Shown: positions 1 through 8,842 of the stretch, in pieces | How the letters are laid out: each line of letters starts with the position of its first letter | Numbering within the stretch: the first letter of the stretch is position 1 | NCBI GenBank assembly: GCA_900758315.1 | Contig: CAAERF010000495.1 | Location: 1 to 62,946, forward strand | Source: an uncultured Oscillospiraceae bacterium | GTDB taxonomy: Bacteria; Bacillota; Clostridia; Oscillospirales; Oscillospiraceae | Length of the DNA stretch: 62,946 nt | Reading direction: 5' to 3' | Program-made: the position numbers and the translations under genes | The notes under the pieces: model-generated | What the model was told of the DNA's origin: nothing | Databases searched by the model: none | The model's input: only the letters and a program-made list of their open reading frames with translations

Positions 1-33
1 CCGTTTGCAGCAGCCCCTCTTTTGTCAGTTTAT

Positions 34-1008
34 TCAGTTTTGCATCCAAATCTGTTCACCCTGAATCAGGGGATAGCGCACCAGCCGGGTGCCGTCCAGA
101 TCCTCTCTGTGCATGTCCACAGCGGTGATCTGGTGGTTATCATAGGTGGTGTAGTAGTAGATGCCTTTGTCAGCGTTGCAGCAGGAGGTGTAGATGGTGA
201 TCTCATACTTGCCCTCACCCACATCGCAGCAGCCTCTCTGCTGGTCAACGGACCCGAGAATGTGGAAGAACTGGCTGACGCTCTCCAGCTCAGAGTCACC
301 GGAGACCGCATTCATCTTGGTGAAAGCGACCCGGATAAAGCGGGACTGTGAGGAGAGATCCCCGGGCAGTCCCAGCGCACCCATGCCACGGCTATACAAC
401 TGTAGGGGCAGTCGGTCGGAGAACTGGTTTTCGGGGGACTGAGGGGAGAGGTGCCGGTAGTTGTTGAGCTGGAACATCTGCTGATCGAAAGGCGGGTTGT
501 TGGTCAGGACGCCCACCGGATTGTCGTAGATCTTCAGCCCCTCCCGCACTGCCTCCACGGTGATGGTCTCATTGCGGTCGGCAATGATCCAGTGGAGCTG
601 AGCCACGGGCAGTTCTGCGTTGAAGGGGATGTTGGTCAGGTTGATGCGCTCCAGCAGCGCTTTCGCCTCGGTGACAGAGGCACACTGACTGAGAATCCAG
701 GCGATGAACTCAAACTGGGCCACATTGTCCCGGTCCGGCACGACCTCGTTATAATGGGCGTTTCCCACGAAGTTCAGGCCGGCCATCCCCAGACCCTTTT
801 CGTTCACCGCGTCGTAGTAGAGGGGACAGTCCTCCGCCACGTATGCCACACCGATCATGGCGTAGTGGGAGAGGATGGTGCCCGCATTGCGAAAACGGAA
901 GGGATAGTTGCGGGGGGTGATTGTGACCTCATCCCCATAGGAAAACTCGTAGTCCAGAGTTCTGCCAAAGTAAAAGTCCTTTGTTTGATAAGTTGCTGCC
1001 GTACACAT
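34..1008 (-). CDS. linear amide C-N hydrolase (choloylglycine hydrolase family: bile salt hydrolase / penicillin V acylase)
   Basis: N-terminal-nucleophile hydrolase of the Ntn/CGH family, which cleaves linear amides such as conjugated bile salts, penicillin V or acyl-homoserine lactones. The 324-residue length is normal. I place the start at the ATG whose product begins MCTAAT: a GGAGG lies 7 nt upstream, and removal of Met exposes Cys2, the nucleophile. A longer frame to 1026 would bury it. Visible active-site residues: Cys2, Arg16 and Asp19 in FGRTLDYE, Asn79 in GLNF, Asn170/171 in VLTNNPPFD, and Arg223/226 in SRFIR. No signal peptide, so probably cytoplasmic. It is monocistronic, read towards the window edge. 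Whether bile salts or another amide is the substrate cannot be told from sequence by eye. Confidence 0.9.
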   Translation of the reverse strand: MCTAATYQTKDFYFGRTLDYEFSYGDEVTITPRNYPFRFRNAGTILSHYAMIGVAYVAEDCPLYYDAVNEKGLGMAGLNFVGNAHYNEVVPDRDNVAQFEFIAWILSQCASVTEAKALLERINLTNIPFNAELPVAQLHWIIADRNETITVEAVREGLKIYDNPVGVLTNNPPFDQQMFQLNNYRHLSPQSPENQFSDRLPLQLYSRGMGALGLPGDLSSQSRFIRVAFTKMNAVSGDSELESVSQFFHILGSVDQQRGCCDVGEGKYEITIYTSCCNADKGIYYYTTYDNHQITAVDMHREDLDGTRLVRYPLIQGEQIWMQN

Positions 1009-1101
1009 AGGCGCGCCTCCGTCCAAATTACATTTGCTGTTTGAGAATCAAGTTAAGTATAGCACAGGCAGGTGGGAAAATCCACCGAACAGCCCGTGCT
1101 A

Positions 1102-3825
1102 TCAGAAGCCCTTTCGCCGGATGCGTACCACCAGAGCTGCGATACCTGCCCCGGACAGAATCAGCCCACCGGTCAGCAGGGGCAGTGAAATGGAGTCGCC
1201 AGTCTCCGGTGCACCGGCGGTCTTTGCGGTAGCGGCGCCGGTTTTGGCAGAGGAAACGCGGCGAGAAGCCGTGCTGCTGCTCTGGGAAGACGAGGAATGG
1301 CCGTCGGATCCGGTCTTTTCCTCCCAGACCGCAAAGAGAGCGACGTCAGAGCGGACCGGTGTGTCAAAGTCGTATTCATTGCCATCCTCGCACTCCCAGT
1401 ACTGGAAGACATAGCCCGCCTTGACCGGGTTCTCCGGCCGCTGAGCGCAGGCGCCGATCCGGACCATCTGACTGCCCACAGGCGAGCCGCCGTTGGAGTC
1501 AAAGGTGACGGTGTAAAAGATCTTCCAGACCGCTGTCAGAGTGAGATCCGCAGTCACCGGGGTGTCGAAATCGTACTCCGTACCGGACTCGTCCGCCCAG
1601 TACAGGAAGAAGAAACCGTTCCGGATAGGGGGCTCCGGTTCCTGCACGCAAGTGCCGGAGTAGACCTTTTGACTAGCCACCGGCGAGCCGCCGTCGGAGT
1701 CAAAGGTGACGGTACAGGTGGGATTGTCCTCTATGCAGCCGAACACCACGTGGTCGGCGACGGTGGCCGGTGTGTCATCGTGGGCCGGGACAAGGACGGT
1801 GTAACAGGTGCACTGCTGGCCGTAGAATACTGTGCTGCCGGTGCCGATGTAACCGTTCTCCGGTGTGAGCAGGTGGGTTTTGCTGTTGCGGCTGATCCCG
1901 GTCTGGCTGAGAATGCCGGAAGAGGTGAGGCTGCCGCCGCGGGTCAGGCTGATGGAGAGGGTGCCTGCTGTATAGATGCCGGCACAGCCGGGGCCCTGGG
2001 CGCTGACCACACTGGAGCCGTAGACGGCCAGGTTTCCGCCGGCGTCTGCCGGGGAGAGGAAGATACCAGCCAGTTCCTCACCGGAAGCGGTGACGGAAGA
2101 GTCCCGGATCACAGCGTCGCAGTTGGCCGCGATGCCTGCGGAACCACCCTGAGCGGTGACTGAGGAGCCGGTGGTGATGATCAGAGGCGCGTCATCCGCG
2201 TATACAGCGTCCTTGGCGGCAGAGGCGCGGTCGGTGCAGTTTACGGAGAGGCCATAGGATTGGGTGCCGGTGGCCTCGATCGAAGAGTTGTCCAGGTATA
2301 CCGGGCCTCCCGCGACGGAGACGCCGTCGGTGCCGCCGGTGACAATGAGCTCACTGCTGCCGCTCATGGACAGGCTGCGGCAGTACAGGCCCTGGTCGTG
2401 AGTGCCGTCGGCGATCACAGCGGCCCGGTCCAGGGTCACGGCACAGCCTTCGGCGTAGACGCCGCACTGGGGCCCGGAGGCAGTGAGGGTGGCGTCGCTG
2501 GACAGGGAGAGGGTATCGCTGCCGGAGCAGGAGAGCCCGGAGCCGGAGTTGGTCGCAGTGGCCTCCACCACAGAACAGTCCAGCGTCACAGTGGTGCCGT
2601 CGGCACAAATGCCGGATGCTCCGCCGGTGGCTGCCACATAGGCGTCGCTGGTTGCGGTCAGGGTCCCGCCGGAACAGTGCAGTCCGCAGCTGTCCTTGCC
2701 ACTGCCGTTGGCCTCGATGGTAGAGCTGTCAATGGTCACAGTGCAGTTGGGGGCCTCCAAGCCGCAGTTCGCGCCGTTGGCAGTGATAAGGGTGATGCCC
2801 TCCACAGTCAGGTCGGCACCGGAGAAGGCGATTCCCGTGCCGTCCGTGCTGGTGGCATCGATGGTGGCGCCGTCCAGCGCCAGGGAGGTACAGCTGGCGT
2901 AGAGGCCGTACTGCCCGCCCTCTGCGGTGAGTTCGGAGTCTACAACGGACAGAGTGGAGCCACCTGTGGCGCGGAAACCGCACTGCCGGGAGCCGGAAGC
3001 TTCCACCACTGCTTCCTTCACATCCACCTGACACCGGTCGGTGTCGATGCCGTTTTCACCGCCCTGGGCGGAGAGCCTGGCATGTTCCGCGAACAGTGTG
3101 CCTTCAGTGACACGGATACCGCTGGAGCTGCCGGTGGCGGTCACAGTGGAGTCATTTTGAACAGAAAGCCCGTTGGAGCACTGGATGCCGCAGCCATTCG
3201 TGCCGGTGACCTCCAGGGAAACGCCGTCCAGCGTCAGATGGCAGTCTGCCTGAATGCCGGTGGTGCCCTGAACGGTTAGAGTACCACCTTGAAGGGTCAG
3301 ATCGGTGTTGCTCTGAATGGCCTGAGTGTCGCCGGTCAGGGAGACAGTGCCCGACAGAGAGACGGTCAGACCGCTGCTGCTCTCGCCGGTGCGGAAGGGA
3401 TTGGTGGCGGACAGGGCTAGGTCCTTCAGGGTGACGCTGCCCACGTCAGAGCCCGTTTTCAGGGCCAGATTGTCGCTGTTGCCGGAGACGGTGACCCCGT
3501 CCCGGAGAATGGTCAGGGTGTGCTCCGACGGGGAGTAGGTGTAGTACCCGTCCAGCTGACTGGCGTCGGCACCGATCTCCTCGGTGATGTCGCCCACCGT
3601 CACGGTGACGCCGGTTGGATCGCCGGTGGGCTCCGCTTCAGTGGGAGCCGGTGCCGAAGACTCCGCCTCCGCCGGCTCGATTCTGGTTTCCGGTTCCACA
3701 GATGCCTCTGCGACCGCTGTTGCCGGAGTGTCGGGACCGGCGGCATTTTCCGCCAGAGCTGCCCCGGGAATCAGAATGGTCACCAGGGTCAGGCAGAGCA
3801 GGACGCTGAGCAAGCGCTTTTTCAT
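1102..3825 (-). CDS. large repetitive cell-surface protein with InlB-type B repeats and a C-terminal wall-sorting-like signal
   Basis: A 907-residue exported protein. Residues 1-25 are a signal peptide (MKKRLLSVLLCLTLV...ALA). A Pro/Glu/Ala-rich stretch follows to about 75. Then come roughly 500 residues of short Ser/Thr/Gly-rich repeats of the type 'V.A.G..CGL.C....L.ls.s.v.AsG', about 21-23 residues each, as expected of a right-handed beta-helix. Two Flg_new/InlB B-repeats follow near 700-830 (TVTFDSDGGSPVASQ and TVTFDSNGGSPVGSQ). The C-terminus has a Ser/Thr-rich linker, then APETGD, a hydrophobic helix and RIRRKGF, which is a sortase-like signal with Ala in place of the canonical Leu. Likely an adhesin or surface-layer accessory; the ligand is unknown. 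A purine-rich Shine-Dalgarno (AAAGGAATG) precedes the ATG. Confidence 0.85.
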   Translation of the reverse strand: MKKRLLSVLLCLTLVTILIPGAALAENAAGPDTPATAVAEASVEPETRIEPAEAESSAPAPTEAEPTGDPTGVTVTVGDITEEIGADASQLDGYYTYSPSEHTLTILRDGVTVSGNSDNLALKTGSDVGSVTLKDLALSATNPFRTGESSSGLTVSLSGTVSLTGDTQAIQSNTDLTLQGGTLTVQGTTGIQADCHLTLDGVSLEVTGTNGCGIQCSNGLSVQNDSTVTATGSSSGIRVTEGTLFAEHARLSAQGGENGIDTDRCQVDVKEAVVEASGSRQCGFRATGGSTLSVVDSELTAEGGQYGLYASCTSLALDGATIDATSTDGTGIAFSGADLTVEGITLITANGANCGLEAPNCTVTIDSSTIEANGSGKDSCGLHCSGGTLTATSDAYVAATGGASGICADGTTVTLDCSVVEATATNSGSGLSCSGSDTLSLSSDATLTASGPQCGVYAEGCAVTLDRAAVIADGTHDQGLYCRSLSMSGSSELIVTGGTDGVSVAGGPVYLDNSSIEATGTQSYGLSVNCTDRASAAKDAVYADDAPLIITTGSSVTAQGGSAGIAANCDAVIRDSSVTASGEELAGIFLSPADAGGNLAVYGSSVVSAQGPGCAGIYTAGTLSISLTRGGSLTSSGILSQTGISRNSKTHLLTPENGYIGTGSTVFYGQQCTCYTVLVPAHDDTPATVADHVVFGCIEDNPTCTVTFDSDGGSPVASQKVYSGTCVQEPEPPIRNGFFFLYWADESGTEYDFDTPVTADLTLTAVWKIFYTVTFDSNGGSPVGSQMVRIGACAQRPENPVKAGYVFQYWECEDGNEYDFDTPVRSDVALFAVWEEKTGSDGHSSSSQSSSTASRRVSSAKTGAATAKTAGAPETGDSISLPLLTGGLILSGAGIAALVVRIRRKGF

Positions 3826-3960
3826 AGGTGCATTCCTTTCTTCTCTTGCGTGGGGTTCGATAAAGTTAAGTATAGCGGATGGATTGGAGGGCTGTCAACA
3901 TATGGATAGGAGCAAAAACAGACGCCTGATGGAAACAGACGTCTGTGTAAAGCGGACAGA

Positions 3961-4656
3961 TTATTCTGCTGGCGGCTCCTTTTGTCCCTTCCACTTGGAG
4001 AGAACGGTCCAGAGACAGAGCCCGGCGAACACCGCCGCCACGGCTACCGTAATCACCCAGCGCAGGGAATTTTCCGCGCCGAGGAGGAGACCACAGCCCT
4101 CCAGCAGGGTGGTAAAGCCGAAGATAGCGAAGATGACGAAGGCCAGCGTATTCAGGAAGCCGTCGGGGGTCTTGCTCTTGAGCAGGTAGCCCACCAGCAT
4201 ACCGATGATGTCGGCGGCGAACAGGCCGATGGAGCAGGCCAGCCAGATCACCACGGCGTGGCTGAGCCCCTCGTTGGCGGCGAAGGTGATGGCGGTCAGC
4301 TGGGTCTTGTCCCCCAGCTCTGCCACGAAAAAGGTGCCGAACACCGTCAGGATGGGCAGCTTGGACTCTTTCCCGCCGCTGTTCTCCTCCTCATCGCCGT
4401 CTCCGGACAGGGAGGACCAGGCAAAGAAGAAAAAGGCCAGGGCCGCGATGATTTTAATCAGGTAGGCGGGGATCAGCCGGCTGATCAGGGAGCCCACGCC
4501 CACCGCCAGTCCGTTGAGGACCAGGATGGCGGCTGCGGAACCCAGAATAATGTCCCGCAGCTTGAAACGGGAGGTCATGGCCACCAGCAGGAGCTGGGTT
4601 TTATCCCCCATCTCAGCGATGAACATGGTCAGCAGGATCTTGAAAAACAGTGCCAT
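3961..4656 (-). CDS. Gdt1/TMEM165-family (UPF0016) cation transporter, probable Mn2+/Ca2+ exporter
   Basis: Integral membrane protein of 231 residues with the two family signatures, one per inverted half: EMGDKTQ near residue 15 and ELGDKTQ near residue 119. Their acidic residues bind the cation in this family. Six hydrophobic helices are visible, with a charged cytoplasmic loop (DGDEEENSGGKESK) between the halves. Bacterial homologues such as MneA export Mn2+. I chose the ATG at 4656 because AAGGAG sits 9 nt upstream; an in-frame TTG at 4665 directly abuts that Shine-Dalgarno. No yybP-ykoY (manganese) riboswitch is visible, because only 97 nt and a terminator separate it from the upstream VWA gene. 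Confidence 0.88.
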   Translation of the reverse strand: MALFFKILLTMFIAEMGDKTQLLLVAMTSRFKLRDIILGSAAAILVLNGLAVGVGSLISRLIPAYLIKIIAALAFFFFAWSSLSGDGDEEENSGGKESKLPILTVFGTFFVAELGDKTQLTAITFAANEGLSHAVVIWLACSIGLFAADIIGMLVGYLLKSKTPDGFLNTLAFVIFAIFGFTTLLEGCGLLLGAENSLRWVITVAVAAVFAGLCLWTVLSKWKGQKEPPAE

Positions 4657-4689
4657 AGGCGACAACTCCTTGTGTCATGATACGCGGGG

Positions 4690-4728
4690 AAAAAACGGTA
4701 TGAGCCGCCGAAAAAGCCGCTCATACCG
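4690..4728 (-). terminator. intrinsic terminator of the moxR-VWA1 operon
   Basis: A perfect 10-bp stem (CGGTATGAGC with GCTCATACCG) is followed, on the minus strand, by six T residues. It ends the transcript carrying the MoxR and first VWA genes, so the Gdt1-type transporter must have its own promoter or be fed by read-through. Confidence 0.85.
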
Positions 4729-4753
4729 CGTGGGATTTGATGAGGCCAGGGAG

Positions 4754-5992
4754 TTACTCCCGAACCATCAGCTTTTTCATGGCCTGCTCCAGGCCGGCCA
4801 CGGTCAGCTGATACATATTGAACATGGAGGAGATGGTGTCGTAGGTCTCACCCCACTCGCCGAAGAAGCCGCCGGCAGGTCTCGCGTAGGGATTGAGCCA
4901 AACGATGTGCTTGTAGCGGTTGAGGAGGTAGTTCAGCCAGTCCAGACCGCAGAAGCCCATATTGTTGCGGGTGGTCTCCAGAGGGTGGAAGGTCAGATCG
5001 CTCATCTCCATGGTGGCGTCGCCCACCATAATCACCCGGTAGTCCTTGTCGCACTGCCGCAGGACCTGGATGGTGGACACCGCGTACTTGTCGTCCAGGG
5101 TCGGGTTGGTGTACAGGTACTCCTCCAGGCAGTTGTGGAAGTAGAACACCTTCAGGTCCTTGAAGCGGTTGGAGCGGCTGGCGGCCTGGAACAGCCGGCT
5201 GCACAGCTGGCTGTACGGGTCCATGGAGCCGCCGGAGTCCATCAGCAGCAGCACCTTGATGGTATTGCGCCGGGGCTTTTTGTAGCGCACCTGGAGGATA
5301 CCCGCCTTTTTGCAGGTCTCGTCGATGGTCTTGTCCACGTCGAACTCCTCCTCAGCGCCGTTCTGGGTGGAGTAGCGCTGGAGCAGACGGAAGGCCATCT
5401 GGAACTGGCGGATGTCCAGTACGTTGTCATCCCGGAAGTCCTTGTAGTCCCGGTCGCCGGCCACCCGCAGGGCGGTCCGGCTGGTGCTCATGCCGCCCAC
5501 CCGGATGCCATTGGGGTTGTGGCCCGCGTTGCCGAAGGGAGAGATGCCGTGGGTGCCGATCCAGTAGTTGCCGCCGTCGTGCTTGCGGTCCCGCTGTTCC
5601 CGGACACGCTCCTGGAACATCTCCTCGATCTCCTCGCGGGTACGGGCCAGATCCTCTTCGCTGACGTCGCTCTCATCAAACTGCTCGGCGACAAAGCCGC
5701 GATTTTCGTTCATGTGCTGCATCATCTGGTCCATCATCTGCTGAGTGAGACCCTGCTTTACCTCGCCGTTCTCGTCATAGATCTTGTCGCTGTGGAAGAA
5801 CTCCAGGAAAGCCTGTCCGAACTTGTCGTAGTCCGACTCGGATTTGCAGAGAATCGCCAGACAGAGGTTGTAAAACCCTTTCATGGTGGAGCCGTGCAGG
5901 CCCATATTCAGGGCCTCGATCAGGGTCAGCCACTCCTTCATCGAGATGTCCAGGCCTCTCGCCCGCAGCAGGTAGAAAAAGGCACTAAACAT
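4754..5992 (-). CDS. VWA-domain protein, CoxE-like, paralogue 1 (MoxR partner)
   Basis: A 412-residue von Willebrand A protein of the CoxE-like group, typically a MoxR ATPase partner that helps cofactor insertion or complex assembly. An N-terminal helical region (1-70, with EWLTLIEALNMGLHGST) precedes a charged middle region. Next is the motif GTHGISPFGNAG at 146-157, then a Rossmann-like VWA domain from about 240. The MIDAS motif reads DSGGS at 252-256, with Gly instead of Ser at the third position of canonical DxSxS; GDATM at 324-328 supplies a further acidic residue. The tail LEQAMKKLMVR is shared with the two paralogues. It lies 21 nt after moxR in one transcript, with a good Shine-Dalgarno (GAGGTGAACAAGT-ATG). 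Client unknown. Confidence 0.88.
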   Translation of the reverse strand: MFSAFFYLLRARGLDISMKEWLTLIEALNMGLHGSTMKGFYNLCLAILCKSESDYDKFGQAFLEFFHSDKIYDENGEVKQGLTQQMMDQMMQHMNENRGFVAEQFDESDVSEEDLARTREEIEEMFQERVREQRDRKHDGGNYWIGTHGISPFGNAGHNPNGIRVGGMSTSRTALRVAGDRDYKDFRDDNVLDIRQFQMAFRLLQRYSTQNGAEEEFDVDKTIDETCKKAGILQVRYKKPRRNTIKVLLLMDSGGSMDPYSQLCSRLFQAASRSNRFKDLKVFYFHNCLEEYLYTNPTLDDKYAVSTIQVLRQCDKDYRVIMVGDATMEMSDLTFHPLETTRNNMGFCGLDWLNYLLNRYKHIVWLNPYARPAGGFFGEWGETYDTISSMFNMYQLTVAGLEQAMKKLMVRE

Positions 5993-6013
5993 ACTTGTTC
6001 ACCTCGTCTTTGA

Positions 6014-6826
6014 TCACAGATGCTGCTGGAGGAGTTCCAGGTCCCGGTCCTTCTTCAGCAGCACACCGGCAAAGGGGATTTTCTTCACGATATCCTCGTG
6101 GGGAATGCCGCTGAGGGACAGGGCGTGGATCCAGTCCACCAGCTCAGAGGTGCTGGGCTTCTTCTCAATCTCGTCCAGGTCCCGGATCCAGTAGAAGGCC
6201 TCCAGGGTCTGCTGGAGCAGGTTTTCGTCCAGATTGTCGAAGTGGACCCGGACGATCTCCTCCATCTGTTCCCGGTTGGGGAAGGAGATGTAGTGGAAGA
6301 TGCAGCGGCGCAGGAAAGCGTTGGGCAGTTCCTTCTCGGCGTTGGAGGTGATGATGACGATGGGACGGGTCTTAGCCTTGATGGTCTCACCGGTCTCGGG
6401 AATGTAGAACTCCATCTTGTCCAGCTCCCACAGCAGGTCGTTGGGGAACTCCAGGTCGGCCTTGTCGATCTCGTCGATGAGCAGGACCACCTGTTCCTCG
6501 GCCTGGAAGGCCTCACCCAGCTTGCCCAGCTTGATGTACTTGGCGATGTCGTCCACGCCGGCGTTGCCGAACTGGCTGTCGTACAGACGCTGGACCACGT
6601 CGTACACGTACAGGCCGTCCTGGGCCTTGGTGGTGGACTTGATGTTCCAGATGATCAGCTCCTTGCCCAGGGCGTTGGAGATGGCCTCGGCCAGCATGGT
6701 CTTGCCGGTGCCCGGCTCGCCCTTGACCAGCAAAGGCTTTTGCAGAGCCATAGCGATGTTGACTGCGCCCATCAGGTCTTCGGCTGCGACGTAATTGCTG
6801 GCGCCTTTAAATTTCTGTTCCAACAT
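6014..6826 (-). CDS. MoxR-family AAA+ ATPase
   Basis: A compact 270-residue AAA+ ATPase. Walker A is GEPGTGKT at 36-43, Walker B LLIDEID at 115-121, sensor 1 TSN at 160-162, and an arginine-finger candidate FLRRC at 171-175. MoxR ATPases work with VWA-domain proteins as chaperones for maturation of enzyme complexes. This gene is immediately followed by VWA paralogue 1 and is the only ATPase for the three VWA paralogues seen here. Its transcript starts at a TTGCCT-17-TAGAAT promoter at 6950-6978. The substrate complex cannot be inferred, because no metal-enzyme genes are adjacent. Confidence 0.93.
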   Translation of the reverse strand: MLEQKFKGASNYVAAEDLMGAVNIAMALQKPLLVKGEPGTGKTMLAEAISNALGKELIIWNIKSTTKAQDGLYVYDVVQRLYDSQFGNAGVDDIAKYIKLGKLGEAFQAEEQVVLLIDEIDKADLEFPNDLLWELDKMEFYIPETGETIKAKTRPIVIITSNAEKELPNAFLRRCIFHYISFPNREQMEEIVRVHFDNLDENLLQQTLEAFYWIRDLDEIEKKPSTSELVDWIHALSLSGIPHEDIVKKIPFAGVLLKKDRDLELLQQHL

Positions 6827-6949
6827 TTGAGAGGACTCCCTTCTATCGTTGTCATTTCCGGACCGCCGTGGGCCGGGAAATGAAGGATAAAGCGCGCGGA
6901 AACGCGGCTGTCAATACAACGGTTATCATAAGTTTTTTGTTCAAAATTG

Positions 6950-6978
6950 ATTCTAGCAGAAAACGGGAAACAAGGCAA
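6950..6978 (-). promoter_or_regulatory. SigA-type promoter of moxR-VWA1 (duplicated upstream of VWA2)
   Basis: On the minus strand TTGCCT (6973-6978) is followed after 17 nt by TAGAAT (6950-6955). The surrounding sequence (ATTGCCTtg..., ...TAGAATCAATTTTGAAC) recurs almost unchanged at 8843-8871 in front of VWA paralogue 2, so the promoter was copied together with the gene. Confidence 0.7.
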
Positions 6979-7014
6979 TAGAGCCGGCGGGAATACAGAT
7001 ACTTCCGATCAGAT

Positions 7015-7115
7015 TTGCATTTCTGCCGATACTATGCTATCATTTTAGCATCTAAACCATACACCAACAAGAATGCACTTTTTAGTAATGTACTACCCAA
7101 AAGGATACTAAGGGG
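7015..7115 (+). promoter_or_regulatory. hxlR-family gene promoter and probable autoregulatory operator
   Basis: TTGCAT (7015-7020), a 17-nt spacer and TATCAT (7038-7043) form a promoter. Downstream, at about 7085-7112, lies an imperfect dyad built from GTACTACC and GGATACTA around CAAAA. It resembles the short dyads bound by HxlR-type dimers. Operator function is inference from position. Confidence 0.55.
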
Positions 7116-7120
7116 GATTT

Positions 7121-7453
7121 ATGGCAGAACAGAAATATAATTGCCCTGTGGAGGCGACACTCAGTCAGATCGGGGGCAAGTACAAGGCGATTATCCTGTA
7201 CCATCTGATCAAGGAAGGGGTGCTCCGGTTCAGCCAGCTGCAAAAGGTGATTCCCAAGGCCACGCCCAAGATGATGAGCCAGCAGCTGCGGGAGCTGGAG
7301 GCGGACGGGCTGATCAACCGAAAGGTCTATCCGGTGGTGCCGCCCAAGACGGAGTACTCCCTGACCGAGCGGGGCAAAACCCTCTCGCCGGTGATCACCG
7401 CCATGTATGACTGGGGCCACACCTATATGCCCGGGCAGTTCCTGATGGAGTAA
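7121..7453 (+). CDS. HxlR-family winged-helix transcriptional regulator
   Basis: A 110-residue MarR-like winged-helix protein of the HxlR family. The signature is intact: an N-terminal Cys (CPVEATLSQIGGKYK), the helix-turn-helix segment RFSQLQKVIPKATPKMMSQQ, and the wing PKTEYSLTERG. HxlR members often sense electrophiles or redox state through the N-terminal Cys. It is the only plus-strand gene inside the VWA/MoxR block and is divergent from moxR, which suggests it may control that block and itself. That is inference from arrangement. A GGGGG Shine-Dalgarno precedes the ATG. Confidence 0.92.
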   Translation: MAEQKYNCPVEATLSQIGGKYKAIILYHLIKEGVLRFSQLQKVIPKATPKMMSQQLRELEADGLINRKVYPVVPPKTEYSLTERGKTLSPVITAMYDWGHTYMPGQFLME

Positions 7454-7468
7454 CCTGCACAGGGAACG

Positions 7469-8662
7469 TCAGTCCCGGACCATCAGCTTTTTCATGGCCT
7501 GCTCCAGGCCGGCCACCGTCAGCGGATACATATCAAACAGATCGGTGATGATGTCGTAGCTCTCGCCCCAGGTACCGATAAAGGTGCCCTTTTCCCGGAG
7601 CAGCGGGGTCAGCCACACGGTGTGACGGTAGCGGGACAGGATATACTTTAACCAGTCCTGACCGGAATATCCCAGGTTGTTGGGCGTGGTCTCCGCCGGC
7701 GGGTAGAGCAGCTCGTTGACGTCCATGGTGGCATCGCCCACAAAGATGACCTTGTAGTCCTTGTCGCACTCCCGCAGGACCTTCCGGGTGGAGACCTCGT
7801 ACTTCAGCCGCAGGGAGGGATTGGTGTACAGGTACTCGTCAATGCAGTTGTGGAAGTAGTAGATCTTCAGGTCCTTGAACCGGTTGGAGCGGCTGGCTGC
7901 CTGGAACAGCCGGCTGCACAGCGGGTGATAAGGGGTCATGGTGCCGCCGGAGTCGATGAGCAGCAGTACCTTAATGGTGTTGCGCCGGGGTTTTTTGTAG
8001 CGCACCTGGAGGATGCCCGCCTTCTGACAGGTGTCGTGGATGGTGCGTTTGATGTCCAGCTCTTCCTCCTTGCCGTACTGGTCCGAGTACAGGCACAGTC
8101 GCCGAAAGGCCATCTGGAACTGGCGGATGCTCAGCACATTGTCCTCGCGAAAGTCCCGGAACTCCCACAGCGGTACCCGCATACCGGACTTGGGCCGGCG
8201 CCGGTTGCTGACCCGGATGATGTTGGGATCAAAGCTGGAGCGGCGGAAGGGTGCGGCCTCCGGCGACTCCACAAAGACGTAGTCGTCAGCGGCCTCCGCT
8301 TCCTCCTGCTGGGCGCGCCGGGCGGCCCGGTCATCTGCGCCCGCACCGGACTGTTCCTCCTCGGTCAGGTGGAGCTCCTTCTGGCCGGCGCTGTTGATGT
8401 AGTCCAGAATGGCCTCCGGAAGCTCCGTCTGGAGGGTGCCGTCGGCGGAGTAGAACACGTCCTCAAAGAAGTCCAGAAAGGCGTGGTCAAACTTGTCGTA
8501 CTCGGTCTCGGACTTGCACACAATGGCCCGGCACAGGTGGTAAAATCCGGTCACCGAGGAGCCGTGCAGCCCTTTGGAGAGGGCTTCCTGAAAGGTCAGC
8601 CATTCCGTAATGGATACATCCAGACCGTATTGACGCAGGAGATAGAAAAATTCGAGAAACAT
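7469..8662 (-). CDS. VWA-domain protein, CoxE-like, paralogue 2 (diverged)
   Basis: Second of three paralogues, 397 residues. The N-terminus (EFFYLLRQYGLDVSITEWLT), the KPRRNTIKVLLL core and the LEQAMKKLMVRD tail match its siblings. The middle does not: the GTHGxSPFGNAG motif is replaced by a low-complexity acidic/Ala-rich stretch (about 98-145). The MIDAS reads DSGGT rather than DSGGS. It may therefore serve a different client. I take the ATG at 8662, with GAGG 9 nt upstream; the in-frame TTG at 8668 is too close to that site. It has its own promoter copy at 8843-8871 and converges on the hxlR-type gene, 15 nt apart. Confidence 0.85.
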   Translation of the reverse strand: MFLEFFYLLRQYGLDVSITEWLTFQEALSKGLHGSSVTGFYHLCRAIVCKSETEYDKFDHAFLDFFEDVFYSADGTLQTELPEAILDYINSAGQKELHLTEEEQSGAGADDRAARRAQQEEAEAADDYVFVESPEAAPFRRSSFDPNIIRVSNRRRPKSGMRVPLWEFRDFREDNVLSIRQFQMAFRRLCLYSDQYGKEEELDIKRTIHDTCQKAGILQVRYKKPRRNTIKVLLLIDSGGTMTPYHPLCSRLFQAASRSNRFKDLKIYYFHNCIDEYLYTNPSLRLKYEVSTRKVLRECDKDYKVIFVGDATMDVNELLYPPAETTPNNLGYSGQDWLKYILSRYRHTVWLTPLLREKGTFIGTWGESYDIITDLFDMYPLTVAGLEQAMKKLMVRD

Positions 8663-8842
8663 AATCAATTACCTCAACGCTGCATGATGGACAGGGCATC
8701 GTTTGTCCAGCGCCGCAAAGGGACCGATGAAGGGTCCGGACTGCGGCAGGTGGTGTCTGGTGCGCTGCGAATCAGCTCCTTTTTCCGTTCCAAAGTTCTC
8801 TGTGGTTTCACAGGGGACTTTTTCAGTTTGGGTTCAAAATTG

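Noticed and set aside
3826..4753. yybP-ykoY manganese riboswitch for the Gdt1-type transporter
   Set aside because: The upstream space is under 100 nt and filled by the VWA operon terminator.
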